From Cylindrospermum sp. NIES-4074 (GTDB lineage: Bacteria > Cyanobacteriota > Cyanobacteriia > Cyanobacteriales > Nostocaceae), in the NCBI GenBank assembly GCA_003994795.1, contig AP018269.1, positions 3,519,677 to 3,583,676 of the forward strand: a stretch of 64,000 nucleotides of DNA, in the 5' to 3' direction. The notes under the pieces are model-generated. The model made no database searches. It was not told where the DNA came from and was given only the letters and a program-made list of their open reading frames with translations. A program made the translations under genes and the position numbers. Every line of letters begins with the position of its first letter. Positions within the stretch are counted from its first letter, which is position 1. Shown piece after piece: positions 33,001 to 40,221 of this stretch.

Positions 33001-33445
33001 GCTCTTGAGTGACGTTAAAAACTTTCTGTTCTGCCTGATCTAATACAATTGGTAACTCTGTTTCTGTCTCATAACCAAGTTCGACAATTTCATTACCAGC
33101 TTTAATTAATTGTCGCCGCAGGTATTTTTCCATGACTAACCCTGCTAAGGCGTCAATGTTAACGGCTGACACTGTGCGGTCTACTAAAGTTGCTAGTTTA
33201 TTCTTACCACCAATGCGGGTGAGGAGATCGTTGTCAGCTAGCCAACTGGTTAGGGAAAGCAGGTCTGTAGGTTTACCTTGTGCATGGAGCTTTGTAGCTG
33301 CTTGATAAATATCTTTGTGAGCGCTGATGCTAAAGGCTTCTGGAAGAAGGCGATCGCTAACTCGACCCATCGCTTCTGGATCTAGTAAAATTCCTCCCAA
33401 AATGGCTTCTTCTGCCTCAATATTTATCGGCATCATTTTATCCAT
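30095..33445 (-). CDS. dnaB: Replicative DNA helicase DnaB with two inteins
   Basis: The hexameric replication-fork helicase, 1116 aa before splicing and about 440 after. Exteins: the N-terminal domain (NIEAEEAILGGILLDPEAM) up to the Walker A motif GRPSMGK, then TAFCLNLAHNIA ... LIVIDYLQLM ... SDLRESG, then SIEQDADLVIMLYRDD to the end. Intein 1 (496 aa) interrupts the P-loop between Lys and Thr. Intein 2 (180 aa) sits between DLRESG and SIEQDAD, the Synechocystis DnaB position. Both start with Cys and end in VHN, followed by Thr or Ser, so both should splice. Without splicing of intein 1 the ATPase cannot form. The frame opens at 33457, but GGAGG lies just upstream of the ATG at 33445. Confidence 0.97.
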   Translation of the reverse strand: MDKMMPINIEAEEAILGGILLDPEAMGRVSDRLLPEAFSISAHKDIYQAATKLHAQGKPTDLLSLTSWLADNDLLTRIGGKNKLATLVDRTVSAVNIDALAGLVMEKYLRRQLIKAGNEIVELGYETETELPIVLDQAEQKVFNVTQERTQTGLVHISDTLINTFQDIETRHQGIALPGIPCGFYDLDAMTSGFQRSDLIIVAGRPSMGKCLSFDSEIVLADGQIATIEELYNQRHGSLLTLNDGWKFTFTQPSAFVNDGIKPVFRVTTRLGRSIETTITHPYLTIKGWQRLENLKVGDKIAVPRKIDVFSTETIRECEVKLLAYLIGDGGLTNSTPRFTNSNPLLQAEFSQAITEFGGLTVRWESSQGTRTPSLCVRGDLQFISIQRQFFAKNLKNAIYANSLSAKQLSYELGVSPSLLCVWQQGECVPNFKTFRLLCKILQAESEEFAPHGFASISKSSKNALTIWLEKLGLWGKNAHAKTIPPIVFKLERSQISLFLNRLFATDGWATTLASGQSQLGYATVSEKLAQQIQHLLLRFGIIATLKKRSVKYNNSRRPAWQLDITDALSIKNFISEIGIFSKEEALAKVAEAISKRRYQTNRDLIPMEIWEHIAAAKGSETWSSLAQRAGIKGYTNIHVGKRALTRERLWILATALENLPLQQLATSDVYWDEIVSIESVGNKQVYDLTIPETHNFIANDICVHNTAFCLNLAHNIAAGYKLPVAVFSLEMSKEQLVQRLLASEAGIESGYLRSGRISQTQWEPLSRAIGMLSEMPVYIDDTANITVTQIRSQARRLQAEQGMELGLIVIDYLQLMEGAGDNRVQELSRITRSLKGLARELSVPVIALSQLSRGVEARTNKRPMLSDLRESGCLTGDSLVTLADNGVQVPIQKLVGKSGFAVWGLNETTMQIEKAIVSNAFSTGVKPVFLLKTRLGRTIRATGNHKFLTIHGWRRLDELEIGSRLALPRRLSSTSVQSMNNAEIALLGQNVSRARATRLATVVKSEKINILANSDIYWDEIVSIEPDGQEEVYDLTVPNLHNFVANNIIVHNSIEQDADLVIMLYRDDYYNPDSPDRGIAEVIVAKHRNGPTGTVKLLFDPQFTKFKNLARPNNY
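30287..30826 (-). other. DnaB intein 2 (mini-intein, endonuclease deleted)
   Basis: A 180-aa mini-intein with N-terminal block CLTGDSLVTLADNG, block B GNHKFLTI, and C-terminal blocks VYDLTVPNLHNFVANN and IIVHN. It is allelic with the split-engineered Ssp DnaB intein. Between the splicing halves, IALLGQN followed by VSRARATRL looks like the two edges of a lost LAGLIDADG endonuclease: the first catalytic helix is cut after LLG and rejoined to the linker that normally follows the endonuclease. Confidence 0.92.
31328..32815 (-). other. DnaB intein 1 (496 aa, with LAGLIDADG endonuclease)
   Basis: Full-size intein. Splicing blocks: CLSFDSEIVLADG, TITHPYLTI, VYDLTIPETHNFIAND and CVHN. The endonuclease has two LAGLIDADG helices, LLAYLIGDGG (about 112-121) and FLNRLFATDGW (289-299), both with the catalytic Asp. 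Between them, about residues 193-232, lies helix-turn-helix-like text (LSAKQLSYELGVSPSLLCVW). A second such piece (WSSLAQRAGI ... LTRERLWILATAL) follows the second helix. The endonuclease may still be active. Confidence 0.93.
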
Positions 33446-33533
33446 AGTTCCCTCCATATCATGCTTTTCTTAATGGGTATACTCAAGCACTGGATGGTTA
33501 GGCGATTGCCTACAGGGGGCGAGTACACCATCG

Positions 33534-35336
33534 CTAACTTATTTTGATCAGTTTCTCATAGAAAGCTAACTGCTCTCTGAATTCTTCAATCTCGGTTAAT
33601 ATTTGGACTTCTTGTTTACCCTCTATTTTATCTGTTGGTAGTGTTTGCAGACGCTCCTCAACACACCAAAATAGGTCTTCTAATTCTACTAAAGCTGTAC
33701 TCACTTCAGAATTTACTAATACTTCTCCATACTGCTGGCTCCACTGGCTCAGATATTGCACAAGTAACTTTGTCCTTCCTGCTAGTCCTGAATAACGTTG
33801 AATTAATTTAAGATTTTTAGGTGCTAATTTTACCTCTAGAAAAAAGGTGGCTGCTTGGGTATATATTTGTGTGCCTAAGTCCCCCAATCTCAGGATAATT
33901 TTGTTTTTAAGTTTTTCTGTCTTGGCTTGGGCTTGTTTACGCTGATAAGGTGCTAGCATCTGCAATGCTTCATGAAATTGAGTAATTTCCTCTGGTGTTA
34001 ATATTGCCAATATATGAGCTTCTCTATCATGTCTTTTTTCCTGTTGCGGTAAATCCATCTGCGAAAATTGGTCAACCGCCAACTCTTCTTGGTTGTGAGG
34101 AGGTATAGCTAAAATCTGTTCATCGTCATCTGATGATTGGGGAGTAGATTGAATTATTTCAATTTGGTTGATAGCAGCTACAGGCGAAGCATCACCATTA
34201 ATCACAGATATAATTCCTGGTAAGTATTTATCCATCATAGTGACGTTGGTGTAAACCAAATTTTTGATGCAGGTAAAACTGAGTTGATCATCAGCAACAT
34301 CAATACTGGTTTTGTAGCGAATTTCTCCCTGCTCAAAATTTAGTTCAAAGTTGCCAACAATCATGCCTGAATTAGCTCTAGTGATAAATTCTGCTACAGT
34401 CAAACGTTTGTTTTTTGGTGCTGGAGTTGGGTGAACTGAGTAAAAGACTAATTGTTGCTGTTTAAGTCTGGCTAAAGCGTAGCAGTTCCATGTACCATTT
34501 TTACCAGAGAAAGCCGTCCGCAATATGGGTTCATTTTCTATCTTTCTATAGGGCCAGTCATCTGTAATGAAGAAATTCACCATCGCCTCAAATATATCTT
34601 GACTGGCAATATTCTGTTGATTGATTTCTAATTCACTAGCATCGGCTAATTTTTCAAAGGCATTGGCAATTTCGGAAATTGTTTGCGTTAGGGTTTCAGA
34701 TGTAATCGCTGATATGCTGGTATCAAGCCATTCTTCCAGTCCTTGAGTTATTTCCGATAATGCTTGAGAAATTACTTCATTGGTCTTAAACTCAAGATTA
34801 GCTGCTGCCCAATCTTCAAAGAAGTTGATGATAGCATTGTTAATCTGTTCACTGTCAACTTTGTTGTTAGTAACTGCGGCTGAACTGAGATAATCCCAGA
34901 AAGTGCGGTAGCCGGTTTCTAGTGGTAAGCGTTGTTGTTTAACTTCCAAACCTAACCAGTTGTCAGTAGATAGCAGTGGGTTGTTGGGTTCTTCTAGATT
35001 GAGTTTTTGTAGATACGCTGGTGGATTATCTAGATAGGGGATGAGGTTTGGCAAGAAATCAGGTTTTAAACTGGCTGTGATTTCAATATTGGTTTGACTG
35101 TCAAATTCTCCATTGGTTAAAGAACCGCGTAATTCGGGTTGCAGATTGAATAATGCTGAGGTGTCAATGCGCTGATAGATTTGTGGGTTGACAAGTAAAG
35201 TAAGATGTGCATCAATGAGGTGATCGTTTTGTGTGGTGATGGTAAGTGCGATCGCCTGAACGGTTAAAGAAGATTGGGAAGAGTGATGTAGGGTTAATTC
35301 GCTGTCTAGTTGATAATTTTTAGTATTAGTATTCAT
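33534..35336 (-). CDS. YbjN-domain protein of 600 aa
   Basis: Three regions can be seen. Residues 1-235 are of unknown type, with a beta-rich start and an acidic helical part. Residues about 248-392 form a YbjN-like domain (MVNFFITDDWPYRKIEN ... WNCYALARLKQQQLVFYS), a fold related to type III secretion chaperones and thought to mediate protein binding. Residues 395-600 have an acidic linker and a long helical region (LTPEEITQFHEALQMLAPYQ; VSTALVELEDLFWCVEERL). It lies 88 bp upstream of dnaB on the same strand. No enzyme motif is visible. It could be a stress-related adaptor; this is inference from the domain only. Confidence 0.75.
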   Translation of the reverse strand: MNTNTKNYQLDSELTLHHSSQSSLTVQAIALTITTQNDHLIDAHLTLLVNPQIYQRIDTSALFNLQPELRGSLTNGEFDSQTNIEITASLKPDFLPNLIPYLDNPPAYLQKLNLEEPNNPLLSTDNWLGLEVKQQRLPLETGYRTFWDYLSSAAVTNNKVDSEQINNAIINFFEDWAAANLEFKTNEVISQALSEITQGLEEWLDTSISAITSETLTQTISEIANAFEKLADASELEINQQNIASQDIFEAMVNFFITDDWPYRKIENEPILRTAFSGKNGTWNCYALARLKQQQLVFYSVHPTPAPKNKRLTVAEFITRANSGMIVGNFELNFEQGEIRYKTSIDVADDQLSFTCIKNLVYTNVTMMDKYLPGIISVINGDASPVAAINQIEIIQSTPQSSDDDEQILAIPPHNQEELAVDQFSQMDLPQQEKRHDREAHILAILTPEEITQFHEALQMLAPYQRKQAQAKTEKLKNKIILRLGDLGTQIYTQAATFFLEVKLAPKNLKLIQRYSGLAGRTKLLVQYLSQWSQQYGEVLVNSEVSTALVELEDLFWCVEERLQTLPTDKIEGKQEVQILTEIEEFREQLAFYEKLIKIS

Positions 35337-35888
35337 ACGGAAATCTTTCTACCCTGGTAAAGTTTTTGTCGGGGATGACAAGGGGCGAGTATCATCAAGC
35401 TTGATGTTTATACTGCAAAATATAACTCTTTAGCAGAGGGTATGACAAAATAGGCAATGTAATTGGCGATCGCCTCCACCATCGCATTCCTAACCAGTAA
35501 TAACCATCATAGCTATGGGTCAAGTCTGCGCCAGACCCCTCTGCTCATTGATGGGGTTCTCTACCCCTTACAAAAAATAGGGTGTGGGGGAGCCAGCGCG
35601 TTGCGGAGCCAGTTGCGTGGGCGGGTTTCCCGACTTGAGCAAACTGGCGTGAGGTTTCCTCCGTTGTAGCGACTGGCGTTGTGGGGTGTGGGGTGTGGGG
35701 GAATAGAGAGAAAACTTTTGTCGCCGACGATGGTCACTCGCTGAACATGGCGGGGGTGGTCGCAGATGGTGAGCTTTTTAGGCTGCCGCTATTGATGATA
35801 AAAAAATTTAATGAAAATGAAAGCACAGATAAACACAGATGAACACAGATAAATTATCGGTGTTCATCTATGGGGGTAAGTCAAGTAG
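35337..35888. other. Repeat-rich intergenic region
   Basis: About 550 bases. It holds a 43-bp sequence shared with another locus (35608-35650), GTGTGGGG-type runs near 35680-35700, and STRR-like ACACAGAT repeats (35823-35853, CACAGATAAACACAGATG). Short ORFs here are made of repeat text and are not credible genes. Confidence 0.5.
35608..35650. repeat. 43-bp dispersed repeat, second copy inverted at 60569-60611
   Basis: The stretch from GCCAGTTGCGTGGGCGGG to GAGCAAACTGGCGT is exactly the reverse complement of 60569-60611, which lies inside a MITE. It may be a fragment of the same element family. Confidence 0.9.
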
Positions 35889-36347
35889 TTAGTTAGAGAC
35901 GACTTGAATTTCGATTTGCGCTCCTACTTCAGAATGCAGCTTGATTTCGGCCACGTATGTACCCAGATGGTTAATATCGGGGATGGTAATGCCACGGCGG
36001 TCAACTTCAAGACCTGTAGCTGCCTGAATTGCTTCGGCAACATCTTGGGTGGTAACTGTACCGAAAATAGCTTCATTTTCCCCGACTTGCTTGGCAATTT
36101 TCAAGCCAGTGACTTTTTCCAAGGCTGCTTTTTGCTCTAAAGCTTGTTCTCTGAGTTCTAATTGCCGCTGACGCTCTTGCTCGCGGCGGCGTTCTACTTG
36201 CTTGAGAATACCGGGAGTGGCATGAGTTGCCAATTTTTGGGGAATCAGATAATTACGAGCATAGCCAGGAGCTACTTCTACTAAATCGCCAGATTTTCCT
36301 AGCTTGCTGATATCCTTATTTAAAACTAACTGTACACGTTTCGCCAT
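35889..36347 (-). CDS. rplI: 50S ribosomal protein L9
   Basis: A 152-aa ribosomal protein that binds 23S rRNA domain V. The N-terminal domain ([32 protein letters not shown]) holds the L9 signature, followed by the long connecting helix (Arg/Gln/Glu-rich, [19 protein letters not shown]) and a C-terminal domain ([14 protein letters not shown]). The frame is open to 36404, but the standard start MAKRVQL at 36347 gives the normal length, and the extension is not conserved-looking. Confidence 0.97.
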   Translation of the reverse strand: MAKRVQLVLNKDISKLGKSGDLVEVAPGYARNYLIPQKLATHATPGILKQVERRREQERQRQLELREQALEQKAALEKVTGLKIAKQVGENEAIFGTVTTQDVAEAIQAATGLEVDRRGITIPDINHLGTYVAEIKLHSEVGAQIEIQVVSN

Positions 36348-36527
36348 CGGTTTTCGTTTTTCCTGTAAATTCTCATTAACTTGGGTGTCAGCAGGATAGC
36401 TCACATGAGTGTAGGTTGATCACCAGCGACTTTGCCTATAGCCCAAAGCTTACAGATCCTAGCGAAAGGCAGGGGGCGATCGCAACTATTAGCGCCAGAA
36501 AAATCACAGAATGATTGCTGCTGTTGA

Positions 36528-37301
36528 CTAAAATTTGTCTTTCATTCCCCGAATCCGCGCAAAAGTCTGCACCGGATCGCTACTTTTAACTGCTAATTGT
36601 AATGCTTTTTGTTCCCAACGTAAAAAGGGATTGGTGCGTTTTTCCACTCCTAGCAGTGAGGGAATGGTGGCTTCTTGGTGATTTCGGGCTACTGTCACCT
36701 CATCATAGCGTCTTTGTAAGTCTGCATTGTCACCATCTACGGTGAGGGCAAATTTGAGATTGCTTAAGGTGTATTCGTGGGCACACCAAACGCGGGTATT
36801 ATCAGGTAGAGCGCGGATTTTACTCAAGGAGTCTACCATTTGGGTTGGTGTCCCTTCAAATAAGCGACCACAACCCCCAGCAAATAAAGTATCACCGCAG
36901 AATAACTCCCCTGTCTCACCAAGGTTTTCGGGGGGAAAGTAGTAAGCGATGTGAGCGCGGGTGTGTCCGGGAACAAAGATAACTTCTGCTGTGCGTGAGC
37001 TAAACTGAATGCGATCGCCTTGTTGCAAAAATACCTGCTGTCCGGGAATTCTCCCTCGATCCTCAGCACCACCATAAACTGTTAATTGGGGAAATTTTTG
37101 TATTAGCTGCTGATTACCACCCACATGATCACCATGATGATGGGTGTTGAAAATGGCTACCAACACAGCATTTAGTTGTGTGAGTTGTTTTAAAACTGGT
37201 TCAGCTTCCGCTGGATCAACAACAGCAGCAATATTTTGCTCTGCATCATACAGCAAGAATATATAGTTGTCTGAGAGTGCCTCAAGACGGATTACCTGCA
37301 T
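36528..37301 (-). CDS. gloB: Hydroxyacylglutathione hydrolase (glyoxalase II)
   Basis: A 257-aa metallo-beta-lactamase-fold enzyme that hydrolyses S-lactoylglutathione to lactate in methylglyoxal detoxification. Metal ligands are clear: [10 protein letters not shown] (about 53-62), [24 protein letters not shown] and the late [13 protein letters not shown]. The C-terminal helical domain that binds glutathione is present and ends in the typical KDKF-like tail (RGMKDKF). A GAGG-rich stretch precedes the ATG. L9 lies downstream on the same strand with a 180-bp gap. Confidence 0.95.
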   Translation of the reverse strand: MQVIRLEALSDNYIFLLYDAEQNIAAVVDPAEAEPVLKQLTQLNAVLVAIFNTHHHGDHVGGNQQLIQKFPQLTVYGGAEDRGRIPGQQVFLQQGDRIQFSSRTAEVIFVPGHTRAHIAYYFPPENLGETGELFCGDTLFAGGCGRLFEGTPTQMVDSLSKIRALPDNTRVWCAHEYTLSNLKFALTVDGDNADLQRRYDEVTVARNHQEATIPSLLGVEKRTNPFLRWEQKALQLAVKSSDPVQTFARIRGMKDKF

Positions 37302-37720
37302 TACCTCTGCCTCCTCTTAAATAGATGTTTAGTATAGATAAGCAATTCTACCCCTAGTGCCAGCCACAGCATTGCCTACACCAGCTAGCTCAAGTACTTG
37401 TACTTTTTTCATTATAGTTATAAACCTTCATCATTACATGATAATATATAACGTGCTCTTACCGTAAATTGGCAAATACTTAACAAAACAATTAAGGAGA
37501 TATCAGTAATAATCCTCTAGGAAAACAATAAATAGAAAGTTAAATTTATTTTATTGTTTTTTTATTTTATAAAAGAAAAATTCCTTAAGTTCAAAAACAG
37601 CAACTTTCGCTCTTTATTGCCAAATTTTAAATTCCTGCTCTTGTCATCTTTATGATGAGATTTAGAAACTTTCTAAAAATGAACACATTTATATATTTAT
37701 AAAAGTGGTACAAGTTATCT
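37302..37720. other. AT-rich divergent region before the glycan cluster
   Basis: About 420 bases of very AT-rich DNA between gloB (minus) and the first glycosyltransferase (plus). It probably contains both promoters. No repeat, hairpin or ORF stands out. Confidence 0.4.
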
Positions 37721-38563
37721 ATGGTAGCAACAAATAGAGGATTTATTACAATTCTCACAGGTCTTTATTCCTTTCAAGACTGCATTCATTTTTTAGCTGC
37801 GGTGAGAAAGTTTCATCAAGAACCAATAATTATTTTAATAGACCGTGTTCCCAAAATTCTCTATCCGTTGCTAACAGCTTTTAAGAATGTCATATTAAAA
37901 CCTGCACCTGCACATGAAAATACAGTTTTAGCGTCACGATATGCCAAACTGGCTCTCTATGCAGCCTCAGATTTTGAGCAAACCATTTACTTGGATTCAG
38001 ATATTTGCTTACTTACTAATATTAATGATGTCTTTGAGGATTTAGAAACCTATGATTTCTTATTAACAGAAGATGTCCAACCTGCTATTATTAAAGCCAC
38101 AAACTTATTGCGGGGAAATCAGCAGGAACTTTTGCCCCAGGTCTTACCAATTCTGCAATCTATCGGTCTACCACTACAAGCGGATAGTGTGCAGTACAAC
38201 GGCGGTTTTATGGCTTTTCGCAAAACAGAGACAACCAAGGTATTTTTTGATGAATTTAAACGTTACTTTGAAATAGTCAGAAATAACCAAGATAAACTAC
38301 TTCTCAAAGACCAAGGGGCTTTTGCTTCGGCGATCGCTACTGTAAGCCCAAAGATGAAAATATTACCACCCACTTACAATTATCTCAGTAAGTGGCAAGA
38401 TGCTTATAGTATTCAGGATGAAATTAAAGTGCTGCACTGCACCTACCCTTATCGCCCCCAATATGCAAAAAATATTACTCGCAGCTTATACACCAGGGTA
38501 TTTGACAAATTTGCCCAAGTATTTTTGCCTAATCAAGTGACAAATCCGTGGCGGAAAAAATAA
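37721..38563 (+). CDS. GT8-like glycosyltransferase
   Basis: A 280-aa GT-A-fold enzyme. The metal and nucleotide-sugar binding DxD appears as TIYLDSDICLLTN (about 86-98). QYNGGFMAFRKTET and KDQGAFASAI are the acceptor-side motifs seen in GT8-type enzymes (NxG and DQ). There is no signal peptide or membrane segment, so it works in the cytoplasm on a lipid-linked or nucleotide donor substrate. It opens the plus-strand glycan cluster. The sugar transferred is unknown. Confidence 0.82.
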   Translation: MVATNRGFITILTGLYSFQDCIHFLAAVRKFHQEPIIILIDRVPKILYPLLTAFKNVILKPAPAHENTVLASRYAKLALYAASDFEQTIYLDSDICLLTNINDVFEDLETYDFLLTEDVQPAIIKATNLLRGNQQELLPQVLPILQSIGLPLQADSVQYNGGFMAFRKTETTKVFFDEFKRYFEIVRNNQDKLLLKDQGAFASAIATVSPKMKILPPTYNYLSKWQDAYSIQDEIKVLHCTYPYRPQYAKNITRSLYTRVFDKFAQVFLPNQVTNPWRKK

Positions 38564-38629
38564 CTAAGAGGAATATGAAGATTTTAAATTTTATCCCTCC
38601 TTTTTAAATATTTATCAGTAGAGAACCTG

Positions 38630-39802
38630 GTGCAAATGAAAGGAAAATTAAAGGCATCCCTGCTTGTATGGAATTTATCTACCAATGACGGATTTATTCG
38701 GGCATCCTTATTACAATCAGCCTTACAAAAGTTAGATTACGAAGTAGAAATTCTGGGATTTTTATTTGACAAACATTTGTACAGCGCAATTCCATCAAAT
38801 ATGAAAATTTTGGCAATTGAGGGGGGAAAATATCCAAAATTTTTTCAAGCAATTGGCAAGCTTTTAAAGCAGATTGATGGAGATATCATTTACGCAATTA
38901 AGCCACAACCAGCAAGTTTTGGAGTAGCGCTGCTAAAAAAATTGTCTAGCCGCACTCCAGTCATTTTAGACATAGATGACTGGGAACTTAGCTGGTATGG
39001 TGGAGACGAGTGGCATTATCATCCTACACTTAAACAGCTAGCTAGGGATTTATTTAAACAAGACGGCGCACTTCGCAGTCCTAATCATCCTTTGTATATT
39101 AAATGGATGGAAGGTTTAGTAAAACAAGCTGATGCGGTGACAGTACATACTAAGTTTTTACAGCAGCGATTTGGCGGTACATCTGTACCCAATGGGAAGG
39201 ATACTTCCTTATTTGACCCTGCTCGATATAATCCAGAAGATAGCAGAAGTCGCTATGGTTTATCTGGATATCGAATTTTAATGTTTCCTGGGGCACCAAG
39301 ACCCTATAAAGGTTTAGAAGATGTTCTCATTGCGCTGGATAAAATTAATCAGCCAGACTTAAAACTGGTGATTGTCGGTGGTAGTCCTTATGATGATTAT
39401 GATGAGCAACTCCAACAAAAATGGGGACGTTGGATCATGAAATTACCAAAGTATCCAGCTGATGTTATGCCTGATGTGGTAGCTGCTGCTCATATTGTTG
39501 TTGTTCCCCAGCGAGATACCCCAGAAACTCGCGCTCAATTCCCCCTCAAGTTGACAGATGGCATGGCAATGGCTAAACCTGTATTATCAACAAGGGTGGG
39601 CGATATCCCGGAAATTTTAGGTGAAACTGGTTATCTGGTTGATCCTGGTTGTCCTGAACAAATTGCCGCGCAAATTCAATTGATATTTCAGGATTTAGAT
39701 GCAGCTAATGAGCGGGGTGTCAAGGCTAGAGAAAGATGTGTAGAAAAATATAGCATTGAAGCTATGACTTCTACCCTTAAGTCAGTAATTGCTCAGTTAT
39801 AA
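38630..39802 (+). CDS. GT4-family glycosyltransferase
   Basis: A 390-aa GT-B-fold retaining glycosyltransferase. The C-terminal donor-binding half has FPGAPRPYKGLEDVLIAL, LVIVGGSPYDD, VVPQRD and LTDGMAMAKPVLSTRVGDIPEIL, where the usual E-x7-E appears as a variant. The N-terminal half carries LDIDDWELSWYGG, an uncommon acidic motif for this family. The start is GTG at 38630 or ATG at 38636; they differ by two residues. It lies 66 bp after the GT8-like gene. Confidence 0.88.
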   Translation: MQMKGKLKASLLVWNLSTNDGFIRASLLQSALQKLDYEVEILGFLFDKHLYSAIPSNMKILAIEGGKYPKFFQAIGKLLKQIDGDIIYAIKPQPASFGVALLKKLSSRTPVILDIDDWELSWYGGDEWHYHPTLKQLARDLFKQDGALRSPNHPLYIKWMEGLVKQADAVTVHTKFLQQRFGGTSVPNGKDTSLFDPARYNPEDSRSRYGLSGYRILMFPGAPRPYKGLEDVLIALDKINQPDLKLVIVGGSPYDDYDEQLQQKWGRWIMKLPKYPADVMPDVVAAAHIVVVPQRDTPETRAQFPLKLTDGMAMAKPVLSTRVGDIPEILGETGYLVDPGCPEQIAAQIQLIFQDLDAANERGVKARERCVEKYSIEAMTSTLKSVIAQL

Positions 39803-40221
39803 ATTACCAGGTATTTTTATCAAGAAAATTAGTTAAATCAGCAATTCTAGCAGGTGTGTTATCCAGATATGTGAATTCTTGAGTTTTATTGAGCCATAGG
39901 TTAGATAAGTTAATAATAAATTGAGGAATACTATAGCTTCTCTCGACGCAGTGAGGTACAGGAAGAAGGAATTAACCACAGATAAACACAGATAAATTTG
40001 TACATCAGCAGACTAGTAACCGCTATATTCATAATGAGCAAAAATAGTGCGTAGGGACGAAGACAAAATACAATTATTGGCTGGCATTTACACCCAAATG
40101 GATAAAGTAACTTAATTTATCAATGGAGATAACACAAATTTTCTTCCTGATTAAATCCCCTGGATTGATGAGTGGGGATTCCCCTATACCCTATACCCTT
40201 CTTAATAAAGACTTATAGCCT
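39803..40221. other. Intergenic region before the ABC exporter
   Basis: About 420 bases. It contains STRR-like text (AACCACAGATAAACACAGAT near 39976, and CCTATAC heptamers near 40181-40197). No ORF is supported. A second promoter for the ABC exporter and downstream genes may lie here. Confidence 0.4.

Noticed and set aside
35463-35669. 68-codon ORF upstream of rplI
   Set aside because: It is made of dispersed repeat text (also found at 60569-60611) and low-complexity sequence, so it is not a credible protein.
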